In this document: piece by piece, positions 9,472 to 19,017 of the stretch
How the letters are laid out: every line of letters begins with the position of its first letter
Numbering within the stretch: the first letter of the stretch is position 1
NCBI GenBank assembly: GCA_947444925.1
Contig: CANFBW010000032.1
Location: 1-35,328 of the forward strand
Length of the DNA stretch: 35,328 nucleotides
Origin: Flavobacteriales bacterium
Lineage (GTDB): Bacteria > Bacteroidota > Bacteroidia > Flavobacteriales_C > GCA-002722245
Direction of reading: 5' to 3'
The notes under the pieces: model-generated
The model's input: only the letters and a program-made list of their open reading frames with translations
What the model was told of the DNA's origin: nothing
Database searches by the model: none
Position numbers and translations under genes: made by a program

Positions 9472-10314
9472 TTAATATTCCCAAAGATCTTGCTCTTTGT
9501 TGAAAATCTCATCTTTGATTTTCTTTGCTTCCAACAACAAATCCAAGTTGTTTTTGTACTCAACAATCTTTCTGTCGTAAACGTTGCTTTCTTTGATGAT
9601 GTAGCTACTGAACTGACGCTTCCAAAAAACATCTTCCAATGTTCTTCTTTCAGCATCGTTGTTGCGGTTGAACACTTCAATATTTACAAAGATCTCACGT
9701 GCTTCAGGAAAGTACACCCAAAACAAGGGGCTCTCTCCTCGATAGTTTCCTTCTTCGTCAAAACTTTCTTGCACTGGACAAATACCAATAATTCTTACTT
9801 CCAAAACTGATTTCTGCTTGTCGAAGAACCAGTCTTCTTTCAAACGATATCTTTTTACAGAAGATGGATCAAAAGGAATTACAATAGGCTTAGGAATAGA
9901 GTTACCATCGGCATCAAAGTCAAACAAAGTGTCGGTTTTAACCAACATAGCTTGAATTTCACTTGGCTCCAATTTCACTTTAAACTCATCGTCCATCGAG
10001 CTAAAAGCAGTCAAACCACTACCACCTTCTTGAACAGCATCAATAATAACTTGCGTTAAACTCCTTCTGTTGTTGATTTTTTCAGTAGGAAAATAAAGAG
10101 GGTGGTTGATCTTCTCTCTCAAGTCAATCACGCGCCAAACTCTTTTTGACCACATTACATCAGCCTCTCTCAAGGGAGTATATGGAATTACTTTTCTTGC
10201 GGTATGATGCTCAGGAACATAAACACCGTCCAAAACGTTTTGTCCGATTGAAGATGTATAGCATAGAACAGCCACCATCGCCATCAGCATCCATTTGTTC
10301 ATTACCTTCCTCAT
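9472..10314 (-). CDS. gldN: Type IX secretion system periplasmic ring protein GldN/PorN
   Basis: GldN is the periplasmic partner of the outer-membrane lipoprotein GldK; together they form the ring of the type IX secretion/gliding machine and contact GldM. The protein has 280 residues with a signal peptide (hydrophobic core about 7-19, end near ...SSIGQ). The family signature is the early VYVPEHHTARKVIPYTPLREADV followed by VWRVIDLREKINHPLYFP, which I recognise from GldN/PorN. The length fits. Position is also diagnostic: last gene after gldK, gldL and gldM, with 21 bases to gldM. A terminator follows. Confidence 0.96.
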   Translation of the reverse strand: MRKVMNKWMLMAMVAVLCYTSSIGQNVLDGVYVPEHHTARKVIPYTPLREADVMWSKRVWRVIDLREKINHPLYFPTEKINNRRSLTQVIIDAVQEGGSGLTAFSSMDDEFKVKLEPSEIQAMLVKTDTLFDFDADGNSIPKPIVIPFDPSSVKRYRLKEDWFFDKQKSVLEVRIIGICPVQESFDEEGNYRGESPLFWVYFPEAREIFVNIEVFNRNNDAERRTLEDVFWKRQFSSYIIKESNVYDRKIVEYKNNLDLLLEAKKIKDEIFNKEQDLWEY

Positions 10315-10335
10315 AGCTATCGCTTTTAAATAAAT

Positions 10336-11955
10336 CTAGTTTGCAGTAAGTGCAATGGTACCCAGTTTTCTTACAGAACCATCAGGCATTTTTGCTTTAA
10401 TGTTTTCAAAATAAACTTTAGTTCCTTTATTCGCAGCACTCAACAAAGACTTCATGTCGTTTGTCAAGCCCTCGCTTGTTGAAGACAAAGTTCTCAAGTC
10501 ACCTTTCAAATTCATCGTCAAGTCAAAAGAAACTACCGTTACCTTTAAGTCAAAATCAAAATTATCCATCTTCGCAATCACAGTAGAAACAACTTTCAAC
10601 TTTGCAGAGGCGATCAAACCACTTCTTTGCTGCATCACCTCGGCAACTGGATCGGGAAGGGTTTTCACACGAAACACCATTCCACCCAAGCGACCTCCAC
10701 CTTTTTTGCTCACAACAACTTCAACTCCCTTAGGATTTGGTACTTTTGCAGTAACTATGTATTCGCCTTTTTTTGCACTAGGGCTAATAGATAATCCCGA
10801 TGCAGCAACTTGTATACCGTCTAAAGCAACACCTGGAGCAGAAACTGACATTGGATTAGGAACACCAACATAAAACACGTTCATTTTAGTGGCGGAAATA
10901 GTAGCCGTAGGCTCAGCTACCATGTAAGATGAATGGTAGTTGTAGTAAGTGATTTTGTCTTTACCAGCGATTCTAATAACGCCTGCAACATCTTGCAAAC
11001 CTGGGCTAGAAGCACGTTCTCTCAACAAACCTTTTCCACCAAGGGATTTAATTTCCTTAAACGGTCCTTTGAACAAGGTATTGGTCTCTTCTTCTTTGTC
11101 GTTTTGCGTTTCGTATTTACCGCCAATGAATTTAGTGGTATCAACAACACCTGAAAAGATGCGAGGAGTAATGTCCTTGTTATAAGCTGCAATGAAAATA
11201 TCACCTTTGATAGAGTCACCAGTTAAAACGTAGGCAGGATTCATCACAGCCATACCATTAACAACGTTTACCACCATACCGTCACCTTCCAATGACACAG
11301 CAATTTTATCAATTACTTCGGTTTCAGCATTACGAACGTAGGTTTGAATCAATGTTAAGTTTGCCGTAGCAGCTGCCATCGGCAAGTGGTCAACCATTAA
11401 CGAAATCCACTCGTGATTGATGTCTTCAATAACGCTGTCTTTTGTAGCCAACATCTTGGCTAATCTCTTCATAAGCGGCTTGTCCTTCTTCACCAAATCA
11501 AGACCCAACAACATGTCCTTAAACTTGTTAAGGCTCGTTTTTAAACGCTCTGCCTTATCATTAGGGACATCGTTAAGAATGTAGTATCCAGCTGCCAATT
11601 CCTGATTGTCTTTTGCTAACGGAATTGAATCTTCATCACGACCACCAGATGAATTAACGATGTAATCTTTATCTTCTTGAATGAAGTTAAATATTTCATC
11701 GGCTTGTTTACTGATTTGTTTCGCAATAACATTCAGCTTCTTTGCACTTTCAATTTTCAATGCAGCACTAGCAATTGCTTTGTACGATTTTTCATTTTTG
11801 GCGGAGAAGTTCTTGTTTGTACTTCCAATACCATCTTCTAGCATAACGAAGGCATTTAATAAATCCTTCGATGCGTTCATCGCCAACATCGCCAAAAGTA
11901 CAAGGTACATTAAGGAGATCATTTGCTGGCGCGGACTGAGTTTCTCTGTTGACAT
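10336..11955 (-). CDS. gldM: Type IX secretion/gliding motor protein GldM/PorM
   Basis: GldM is the long periplasmic shaft of the proton-driven GldLM motor. Its single N-terminal membrane helix (about 12-32, MISLMYLVLLAMLAMNAS) packs inside the GldL ring, and the remainder crosses the periplasm to the GldKN ring. The protein has 539 residues, close to the family's usual 510-530. The N-terminal SPRQQMISLMYLVLLAMLAMN is highly characteristic. After it comes a helical D1 region (to about 220), then beta-rich Ig-like domains, matching known GldM architecture. Its start lies 56 bases after the gldL stop. Confidence 0.97.
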   Translation of the reverse strand: MSTEKLSPRQQMISLMYLVLLAMLAMNASKDLLNAFVMLEDGIGSTNKNFSAKNEKSYKAIASAALKIESAKKLNVIAKQISKQADEIFNFIQEDKDYIVNSSGGRDEDSIPLAKDNQELAAGYYILNDVPNDKAERLKTSLNKFKDMLLGLDLVKKDKPLMKRLAKMLATKDSVIEDINHEWISLMVDHLPMAAATANLTLIQTYVRNAETEVIDKIAVSLEGDGMVVNVVNGMAVMNPAYVLTGDSIKGDIFIAAYNKDITPRIFSGVVDTTKFIGGKYETQNDKEEETNTLFKGPFKEIKSLGGKGLLRERASSPGLQDVAGVIRIAGKDKITYYNYHSSYMVAEPTATISATKMNVFYVGVPNPMSVSAPGVALDGIQVAASGLSISPSAKKGEYIVTAKVPNPKGVEVVVSKKGGGRLGGMVFRVKTLPDPVAEVMQQRSGLIASAKLKVVSTVIAKMDNFDFDLKVTVVSFDLTMNLKGDLRTLSSTSEGLTNDMKSLLSAANKGTKVYFENIKAKMPDGSVRKLGTIALTAN

Positions 11956-12011
11956 GTTATAAGTTTCTTTAAGTTTTAGTTAAACTATTTAATTATCCTG
12001 TTCAGATAATA

Positions 12012-12815
12012 CTAACGAACAGTCATGGCAGACAACATGTTGCCATAAATAGTGTTCAACTTACTCAAGTTTTGACCCAAAACAGAGATTTCTTCTTTGT
12101 ATTTCTTAGTGTCTTCTACAGAAGAACTTAAGCTAATTAACAATTGGTTGATATTGTCAGAAACCTCAGTAGACAATTTCATGCTTTCGTTTGTTGAAGT
12201 AACTTGTTTAGCATAAACATCGTTCAACTCAGAAAGATTACGTGTCATTTTTGTCAATTCTTCTGCGTAAGAAGCACCAGTTCCTTTAAGGTCTGTTAAG
12301 TCTGTTAAAGCAACAGAAGCTCTTGAATAAGAATCAGAAAGTTTGCCCACATTTTCAGAAGCACCTTTGATTTTTTCAACAAATTCATTGCTAGCTGCAC
12401 TTGCGTTACCCAAGTTGTTCATGTTGCCAGCAGTGTCGCCCAAGTTTTTCATTCCTTTTCCTAAAGACTCCAACAATTCAGGACCGATATTCGCGTCCAT
12501 CAATAATTTATCTAATTTTTGAGAAATAGGATCCGTAGATTCCAACAATTCAGGAGCCTCTTCTTCATGCTCCTCATGTTCAGCGTGACCACCAGCCAAT
12601 TCAGGATAAGCTAAAGTCCAGTCAATATCCATGTGCGGCTCTTCAAATGCACCCATAACAAACAAAAACGCTTCTACTGACAAACCAGCTACAAGCATCA
12701 CTGACGCACCTGGCCAGTGTTGAATCTTGAACATCGCTCCTACAATTACAATCGCGGCACCAAAACCGGTCGCCATCATCTGAAATTTTTTCTTTTTAAA
12801 ACTCGCTCCTGACAT
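12012..12815 (-). CDS. gldL: Type IX secretion/gliding motor stator protein GldL/PorL
   Basis: GldL forms the inner-membrane pentamer that couples proton flow to movement of GldM. The protein of 267 residues has two membrane helices (about 13-29 and 37-57) joined by the hallmark FKIQHWPGA loop. E48 in the second helix (GLSVEAFLF) matches the protonatable Glu reported as essential in Flavobacterium GldL. A long cytoplasmic region follows, with an acidic His/Glu patch (AEHEEHEEEA, about 97-107) and predicted coiled-coil helices to the C-terminus, as expected. The gldK and gldM genes flank it in the same direction. Confidence 0.97.
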   Translation of the reverse strand: MSGASFKKKKFQMMATGFGAAIVIVGAMFKIQHWPGASVMLVAGLSVEAFLFVMGAFEEPHMDIDWTLAYPELAGGHAEHEEHEEEAPELLESTDPISQKLDKLLMDANIGPELLESLGKGMKNLGDTAGNMNNLGNASAASNEFVEKIKGASENVGKLSDSYSRASVALTDLTDLKGTGASYAEELTKMTRNLSELNDVYAKQVTSTNESMKLSTEVSDNINQLLISLSSSVEDTKKYKEEISVLGQNLSKLNTIYGNMLSAMTVR

Positions 12816-12862
12816 AAAAAATAGTTGTTAATAGGTTAAGTTAATGGACTAGTTGTTATTGG

Positions 12863-14224
12863 TTAATAAACTTGAGAATCATTCACGTCTCCTTTTTTGC
12901 GTCCAAGGTAGGTTTCAACGCATCTGAAGCCAACGTAACATTTTGAAGTATCTTGATATTCGTAAGTTCTTGCACCTGTTTGCATAAAGTAACCGATGTC
13001 TTTCCATGAACCTCCTCTGATTACTTTTCTTTTCAAGGCAGGTGCATCTGTTTCAGAAGCTTCGTACGAATAATCCATATTTAAATCGTGTGCGAAGTTA
13101 AAGGAAGATTCTTCGAAAGCATTACTTGTCCATTCTGCAACGTTACCTGACATATCGTACAATCCAAAACCATTTGGCCAGTAGTGCGCAACAACAATTG
13201 AATGCAAACCACCATCATCCACATAGTTTCCTCTTAAAGGCTTAAAGTTACCCAAGAAACATCCTCTGCTATTTCTGATATATGGACCACCCCAAGGATA
13301 AGGAGATTGATCATAACCACCTCTCGCAGCGTATTCCCACTCCGCCTCAGTAGGCAATCTAAAGTCGTTTACAATCGGTTGTTCCAAAACATTTGTTCTG
13401 TAGTTGTTCATCAACAAAGTTCTCCAAACGCAAAATGCTTTTGCTTGGTTCCAGTTAACACCTACAACTGGGTAGTGGTCGTATACCGGGTGCCAAAAAT
13501 ACATTTTGGTCATTGGTTCATTGAATGAATAGGTGAAATCATGCACCCACGCCAAAGTATCAGGATAAATGTTTACGATTTCACGCTTGATAAATTGAGA
13601 ACGGTCTGTAATTCCTTCGCCATAAGCATCAGGATAAGCCCAAGTTTCGAAAGTTCTTTCCTTTTTATCTTTTTCAGCATCGTCGTATTTATAGCGGTTC
13701 GCTTTTACAGAAGCTGTTTTAAAGTCGGTCCACCAATAAACATAGTTCAACCTTCTTGCATCAATTTGTTTGTTTTTGTAGAAACGCTCTGCTTCAGGCA
13801 AAAATAAATATGACAATGCCTCTACGTTTGCTTCAGCATCCCATTTAATTTTAACATCCCAATCAATATGCTCTCCATATTCTCCTGGAGTAATAACGTG
13901 GTCAGGATCAACTTCCGCCAATTTGAAATGGGCGATAGAATCTCTCACGTAATTCACAAATTGACGGTACTCGTCGTTCGTGATTTCTGTTTCATCAATA
14001 TAAAATGACTGTACCGAAACAACCTTTGATTGGGCTGTAGTGGCAAATGTAATCTCTTGATCACTTGGCCCCATATGAAACGCTCCTAAGGGAATGAATA
14101 ACATTCCAAATGGATCTTCCTGAAAAAATGGAGCTCTATTTGTGCCCACCAGCTCTCCTTTTGGACCGCTGCTGCAGCTGCTTATAGCTAATGCTACAAT
14201 AAAAAAGCAAAGAAACTTTTTCAT
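12863..14224 (-). CDS. gldK: Type IX secretion outer-membrane ring lipoprotein GldK/PorK
   Basis: GldK is an outer-membrane lipoprotein with a formylglycine-generating-enzyme-like (SUMF1/FGE-sulfatase) fold; it forms the periplasmic ring with GldN. I chose the ATG at 14224, which gives MKKFLCFFIVALAISSCSSG with a clear lipobox (Cys at residue 17) and 453 residues. In-frame Met codons at 14233 and 14254 would spoil the signal peptide. FGE-type motifs include ETEITNDEYRQFV early, RLPTEAEWEYAARGG in the middle and YDMSGNVAEWTSN and RGGSW near the end. A TACTTTTG box on the minus strand at 14291-14298 may be a -7 element for a secondary promoter, but no matching TTG sits at the right distance. 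132 bases separate it from porP. Confidence 0.96.
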   Translation of the reverse strand: MKKFLCFFIVALAISSCSSGPKGELVGTNRAPFFQEDPFGMLFIPLGAFHMGPSDQEITFATTAQSKVVSVQSFYIDETEITNDEYRQFVNYVRDSIAHFKLAEVDPDHVITPGEYGEHIDWDVKIKWDAEANVEALSYLFLPEAERFYKNKQIDARRLNYVYWWTDFKTASVKANRYKYDDAEKDKKERTFETWAYPDAYGEGITDRSQFIKREIVNIYPDTLAWVHDFTYSFNEPMTKMYFWHPVYDHYPVVGVNWNQAKAFCVWRTLLMNNYRTNVLEQPIVNDFRLPTEAEWEYAARGGYDQSPYPWGGPYIRNSRGCFLGNFKPLRGNYVDDGGLHSIVVAHYWPNGFGLYDMSGNVAEWTSNAFEESSFNFAHDLNMDYSYEASETDAPALKRKVIRGGSWKDIGYFMQTGARTYEYQDTSKCYVGFRCVETYLGRKKGDVNDSQVY

Positions 14225-14356
14225 ACTTAACATATTTAATTTTAATGTACGCATCTTATATAAACTTCAATTCAACAATGCAATTATATTCAAAAGTAAC
14301 AACATGTTCACAAAATATTCCGACAAAACATCTTTTATCGTCGGTCAAACTTTTTT

Positions 14357-15274
14357 TTACAACCACGTCACGTCCTTGTATACAGGAGGTTTCGGAGGCG
14401 TTGGCGGCTTCATGCAATAAGCCAAATAAATTTCATGAGTGCCTTGACTTCCACCGACTTTCGGCTCTTTCAAACCATTGGTAGTAAAGTCATAAGCATA
14501 ACTAATACTCAAATCACCTACCTTATATCCAACCAATGCTGCAACAGCATCTTGGTAACGGTAAGTTACCCCAGCAAAGATTTTCTGATTCCACTCTGCA
14601 AGTGCGTTAACGTCAAATTGAGGAACAGTACCATCTGATTTAATCAAAAATGAAGGTTTCAACAACCACATTGGATTCATTTGATAGTTGTAACCCCCTG
14701 TTATATAGTAGTGTCTTCTAATATGAGTTTCCGAAGTACCACCTATGATTACCTTTGATTCCAATAATTTTTGAGAACTAACGCCAAAATACAAACTTGG
14801 ACTCTTGTAAAAAACACCTACACCAACATCTGGTGTCATTGCACTACCCACAGCAATTGAGGCATCGCCAGCATCAACAGCTTTAAATCCTGGACTATAA
14901 CCCTTATTTATAATACCTGCATCAATACCGAGGCCTAATTTTCTTCCATTTTTCAAATCGGCATGAAAAGAGTAGCTTGCTTTCACACTTACATCATTTG
15001 CTTGACCAGCTTGGTCGGCAATTGCTGTAATTCCAAAACCATTTTGACGCGCAAAGGGCATTGAAAAGTTCAAAACACCCGTTTTCGGAGCCCCAGTAAA
15101 CCCAACCCATTGGTTTCTCATGGTCAATCCAACGCAAATTTTATCGTTGATCGCAGTTGCTCCTGGGTTAAAAGTTTGGTTGTTAAAAAAGAAGTGGGTA
15201 AGCTGCGCATCTTGCTGTGCTACAGCAGAAGTCATCATTGCAGAGACTGCTAAAAAAAGTAATATTTTCTTCAT
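14357..15274 (-). CDS. porP: PorP/SprF family type IX secretion outer-membrane protein
   Basis: PorP/SprF proteins are outer-membrane barrels that work with the type IX machine; in known cases they anchor or help export specific surface proteins such as adhesins. The protein has 305 residues, with a signal peptide ending near ...SAVAQ, directly followed by the family signature QDAQLTHFFFNNQTFNPGATA and LTMRNQWVGFTGAP. The body alternates Gly- and aromatic-rich strands. The gene directly precedes gldKLMN, the order described for porPKLMN in Porphyromonas. An upstream TTG-N21-AAATTTTG near 15340-15375 could be a promoter, though the match is weak. Confidence 0.93.
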   Translation of the reverse strand: MKKILLFLAVSAMMTSAVAQQDAQLTHFFFNNQTFNPGATAINDKICVGLTMRNQWVGFTGAPKTGVLNFSMPFARQNGFGITAIADQAGQANDVSVKASYSFHADLKNGRKLGLGIDAGIINKGYSPGFKAVDAGDASIAVGSAMTPDVGVGVFYKSPSLYFGVSSQKLLESKVIIGGTSETHIRRHYYITGGYNYQMNPMWLLKPSFLIKSDGTVPQFDVNALAEWNQKIFAGVTYRYQDAVAALVGYKVGDLSISYAYDFTTNGLKEPKVGGSQGTHEIYLAYCMKPPTPPKPPVYKDVTWL

Positions 15275-15396
15275 AAATTATCCCTCGTAAGATAAGAAAT
15301 CATTGGTATTTCAACCCCAATATAATTTTAAAACTAATTAAATTTTAACCGATAACAAAATTTCAACATTTTTTCTTTCTACTCCAAAATTTCAAA

Positions 15397-16569
15397 TTAG
15401 TTCAGTTTGTTATAGGTTTGCCACCATCTGTCGGGAATATCTCCTCCACAAGCGGTTTGATAATCCTTATAACTGCAAGGCACCAAATGATGCCGCATAT
15501 ATTTTGATTGGTCGTCTGTTGGAAACGGCACTTCCATCCACCACCGCTCACTTTTATTGCTTTTGTAAAACACCACCAAGTGCTCATTGTCTTGAAAAGT
15601 GACATTGTATTTCAGATACTTTGAAGTGTCGCTTACGGGATAATCGCCTTTTCGGCCAGCAAACCCATCTAAAAAATACCAAACAATTTGCGAAGCGAGA
15701 TTTGCAGTAATGCCTCGCTGATCTTTAGCTGGATTGATTTCAAAGAGTCCAAAGCAACTCATTTTATCACTAATACCAGCATATCTAGAAATGCGACATG
15801 CTTCATCACCAAAAAATCCGTTTGGCAAAACATTGTTGTTGCCAGGTGCATCAGAATACTTGACAGCAGAAATATCGAAAGTCAAAATATCCGCATTGCG
15901 CACCACTGCTTCAACTTCTTCCATGTTCGAGCGAACCCATCCAAGTCTGTATGCATCGAAGTTCAAGCGCTGCATCAACGCGAGTTCTTCGCTGTTGATG
16001 AAATAACTTTGAAAACCAATATTGCTGAAATTAAATAGATAATTGGGCTGGTGCACAATGATTTTACTTAAATAATTGCCCGCGTTTAAATCACCATACA
16101 TATCTCCGATATCAAACATTGGATCAACGGCTACAGCATTCACCATTTGCTCCAATTGCTCAAAAGCCTGATAAATAGGGAAAGTAAGATCCTGACTACC
16201 GCCTAAAACGATGGTGGTCACCTGACTCTTGCCCAATTCCGCAATCACTTGTTGCACCGCAAAATAAGTGTCTTCCACTGTTTCGCCGGGCAAAATATTA
16301 CCTAAATCGAGAATGTTCTTGATACCCGGAACAGCCGAAAGCTGGTACAAATACTTCCGAACTTCATCAGGAGCGGAACCACATCCGGCGTTATTCACCG
16401 CATTTCTTTCCTCGCAAATACCAATGATCGCAATATTGAAATCTTTCAAAACAATTCCTTCGTCCTCACCTTGGTAAAAAGAAATGTTCTTCCCCAATGA
16501 AAAGGCTTTCCAATTGTCTTGACCTACCTCATGCAGGTTGGTAGGCGAAAAATAGATTGACAGATTCAT
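15397..16569 (-). CDS. Arginase/formimidoylglutamase-fold protein, probably catalytically inactive
   Basis: This protein of 390 residues has the ureohydrolase (arginase, agmatinase, HutG) layout, but the manganese ligands are altered. The GGDH site reads GGSQD (123-127), the DAHxD site reads DPMFD (149-153), and the DxD site reads FDIS (231-234). Thus three of six ligands (two His, one Asp) appear replaced, and hydrolysis of arginine-like substrates is unlikely. Other parts of the fold are kept, such as VLGG, the N-terminal GCGSAPDEVRKYL and an ordered C-terminus. It begins 13 bases after topA and precedes porP, so it is probably cotranscribed with topA. I recall similar proteins near gliding genes in this phylum, often labelled formimidoylglutamase. 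A structural or type IX-linked role is inference. Confidence 0.82.
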   Translation of the reverse strand: MNLSIYFSPTNLHEVGQDNWKAFSLGKNISFYQGEDEGIVLKDFNIAIIGICEERNAVNNAGCGSAPDEVRKYLYQLSAVPGIKNILDLGNILPGETVEDTYFAVQQVIAELGKSQVTTIVLGGSQDLTFPIYQAFEQLEQMVNAVAVDPMFDIGDMYGDLNAGNYLSKIIVHQPNYLFNFSNIGFQSYFINSEELALMQRLNFDAYRLGWVRSNMEEVEAVVRNADILTFDISAVKYSDAPGNNNVLPNGFFGDEACRISRYAGISDKMSCFGLFEINPAKDQRGITANLASQIVWYFLDGFAGRKGDYPVSDTSKYLKYNVTFQDNEHLVVFYKSNKSERWWMEVPFPTDDQSKYMRHHLVPCSYKDYQTACGGDIPDRWWQTYNKLN

Positions 16570-16581
16570 GCGTTGCGCAGG

Positions 16582-18918
16582 TTATTTCGTCTTTTTGAAA
16601 AATCTTTTCTTCTTCGCAGGCTCTTTAGCCGCCGTCTCCATAATGGCAACACAGTCGGCAAGTGTCAATGTTTTGGCTTCTGTTCCTTTCGGGATTTTAA
16701 AATTCTCTTTCCCCTTTTTAATATAAGGTCCAAAACGTCCATTTAACACTTCGATTTCTGCTCCTTCGTGCTCGTAAGTAGCGATAAATTTGTCTTTATC
16801 TGCTTGACGCTTCGCTTCAACCAAAGCAATTGCCGCTGGCAAATCCAATTCCATTGGATCTACTCCTTTAGGAATTGAAATAAATTTAGAGTTGTGCAAC
16901 ACATAAGGTCCGAAACGACCAATGCCTATCGTCAATTTTTTGTCTTCATACTCACCCAATTCCTTAGGCATTTTGAATAACTCTAAAGCTTCTTCAAAAG
17001 TGATCGACTCTAAACGCTGATTGGGTTGCAATTTCGCGTATTTTGGCTTTTCTCCATCTTCCTCCTTAGGTGTTTCACCCATTTGAGCCATTGGACCAAA
17101 GCGACCAATACGTACAAAAATATTTTTTCCGGTTTTTGGATCAATGCCCAAATGACGCTCCCCTGTAGCTCTTTCAGAGTTTTCAGTGGTGTCTGCTACA
17201 TTTTTATGAAAAGGCTGATAAAACGCATCGATCATCTTCTTCCATTTGATTTCACCGGAAGCGATCTCATCAAATTCTTTTTCTACAGAGGCCGTAAAGT
17301 TGTAATCGACGATCGAGCTAAAATGCTTTTCCAAAAAGTCATTCACCACAGTACCAATATCGGTTGGGAACAATTTATTTTTCTCGGCGCCAGTAATTTC
17401 AGTACGCTCAAAAGAATCAATCAAACCATTCTCCAAGGTCACTATTTTATAGGCTCTTTCTTCACCCTCTCTTGTTTCTTTAACAATGTATCCACGCTTT
17501 TGAACAGTTGAAATGGTTGGTGCGTAGGTAGAAGGACGGCCAATGCCTTTTTCCTCTAATTTTTTAACCAAACTAGCCTCTGTATATCTTGCAGGATGGT
17601 AAGTAAATCTCTGTTTCGCCATCATGTCGGTCAAAATCAAACTTTGTCCAGCATCCAATCCTGGCAAAACACTGTTTGACTCACCTTCTTCCCCTTCATC
17701 GTCTGTTGATTCCAAATAAACTTTCAAGAAACCATCAAATTTCATCACCTCAGCATATGCTGCAAGTGTTCTTTTGCTACCTGAAACACCAATTACCACA
17801 CTGGTTTTTTCCAATTCAGCGTCGCTCATTTGCGAAGCGATGGTACGTCTCCAAATAAGATTGTACAATTTCTCATGCTGTGGCTCACCCTCGATTTCGT
17901 GCTTGTCAAAATAGGTGGGACGAATCGCCTCATGCGCTTCCTGCGCACCTTTTGCTTTGGTTTTGTAGCGACGTACTTCTACATATTCCTTTCCGTAGCT
18001 CGAAGTAATCTCACTTTTCGCTGCTTCTATGGCTGTTTCCGACAAGTTAACGGAGTCGGTTCTCATATAGCTAATCAAACCTTCTTCGTATAAACGCTGT
18101 GCAATTGACATGGTTTGTGCTACCGAATAACCCAACTTTCTGCTTGCCTCTTGTTGTAAAGTAGAGGTAGTAAATGGAGGCGCTGGTGAGCGTTTTGCAG
18201 GCTTGGTCTCTAAACTTTCGATGTTAAAAGTTGAACCTACGCACTCTTTCAAAAAGGCCATAGCTTCTTTTTCGCTCTCCAATTTCTGAGGCAATTCTGC
18301 CTTTAATATTCCTTTTCCTTTTAAGTCGAAATGAGCTTGTACTTTAAAATAACTCTCACTTTTAAAGGTATTGATTTCGCGTTCGCGATCAACAATAATA
18401 CGCACTGCAACTGATTGCACGCGGCCGGCCGACAATGACGGCTTGATCTTTTTCCACAACACAGGCGACAACTCAAAGCCCACCAATCTATCCAATACTC
18501 TTCGTGCCTGCTGCGCATCCACTAAGTTGATATCAATGAAACGCGGATTGTCAATTGCCTTTTGAATTGCTTCCTTCGTGATTTCGTGGTAAACCACGCG
18601 TTTTGTTTTCTTCACATCCAAACCAAGTGCTTCCGCCAAGTGCCAAGAAATGGCTTCTCCTTCGCGGTCCTCGTCCGTCGCTAACCAAACCGTGTCTGCT
18701 TCTTTTGCTAATTTTTTCAATTCTTTAACAACATCCTTCTTGTCTTCAGAGATTTCGTAGGTGGGTTCGTAGTTGTTTGCGGTGTCGACACCAAGTCCTT
18801 TTTTAACCAAATCCCGGATGTGACCGATGCTCGACTTCACAATAAAATCTTTTCCAAGAAACTTTTCAATGGTCTTCGCCTTAGCGGGGGACTCAACAAT
18901 AACAAGGTTTTTAATCAT
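16582..18918 (-). CDS. topA: DNA topoisomerase I (type IA)
   Basis: TopA relaxes negative supercoils by cutting one strand and passing the other. I chose the ATG at 18918 because the conserved protein begins MIKNLVIVESPAKAKTIEKF; the frame is open to 18966. This gives 778 residues. The Toprim domain has E9 and the acidic triad in ATDEDREGEA (D82, E83, D84), and the catalytic tyrosine is Y284 in EGLISYMRTDS. The C-terminus carries three RFGP repeat units, of which the last two read as full topo C-terminal repeats ending in IPKG; no Cys4 zinc fingers are visible. A Lys-rich tail follows. It is the first gene of the run leading to porP and gldK. Confidence 0.97.
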   Translation of the reverse strand: MIKNLVIVESPAKAKTIEKFLGKDFIVKSSIGHIRDLVKKGLGVDTANNYEPTYEISEDKKDVVKELKKLAKEADTVWLATDEDREGEAISWHLAEALGLDVKKTKRVVYHEITKEAIQKAIDNPRFIDINLVDAQQARRVLDRLVGFELSPVLWKKIKPSLSAGRVQSVAVRIIVDREREINTFKSESYFKVQAHFDLKGKGILKAELPQKLESEKEAMAFLKECVGSTFNIESLETKPAKRSPAPPFTTSTLQQEASRKLGYSVAQTMSIAQRLYEEGLISYMRTDSVNLSETAIEAAKSEITSSYGKEYVEVRRYKTKAKGAQEAHEAIRPTYFDKHEIEGEPQHEKLYNLIWRRTIASQMSDAELEKTSVVIGVSGSKRTLAAYAEVMKFDGFLKVYLESTDDEGEEGESNSVLPGLDAGQSLILTDMMAKQRFTYHPARYTEASLVKKLEEKGIGRPSTYAPTISTVQKRGYIVKETREGEERAYKIVTLENGLIDSFERTEITGAEKNKLFPTDIGTVVNDFLEKHFSSIVDYNFTASVEKEFDEIASGEIKWKKMIDAFYQPFHKNVADTTENSERATGERHLGIDPKTGKNIFVRIGRFGPMAQMGETPKEEDGEKPKYAKLQPNQRLESITFEEALELFKMPKELGEYEDKKLTIGIGRFGPYVLHNSKFISIPKGVDPMELDLPAAIALVEAKRQADKDKFIATYEHEGAEIEVLNGRFGPYIKKGKENFKIPKGTEAKTLTLADCVAIMETAAKEPAKKKRFFKKTK

Positions 18919-18963
18919 ATGAACAGGGACTGAATAAGTGCTGATTCGTGAAAGTATGGACTG

Positions 18964-18995
18964 CAAAGTAAAGCAAAAGCAAACATTAATTCCAA
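18964..18995 (-). promoter_or_regulatory. Candidate topA promoter
   Basis: On the minus strand TTG, a 21-base spacer and TTACTTTG fit the Bacteroidota consensus apart from one base in the -7 box. Transcription would start roughly 40 bases before the topA ATG at 18918. It faces away from the miaB promoter in the same intergenic region. Confidence 0.42.
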
Positions 18996-19017
18996 ACGTT
19001 ATTTTTTTTTACCAAAC

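Noticed and set aside
14320-14342. CCGAC...GTCGG inverted repeat between porP and gldK
   Set aside because: A five-base stem with a loop of about 13 bases and no T-run; too weak to call a terminator.
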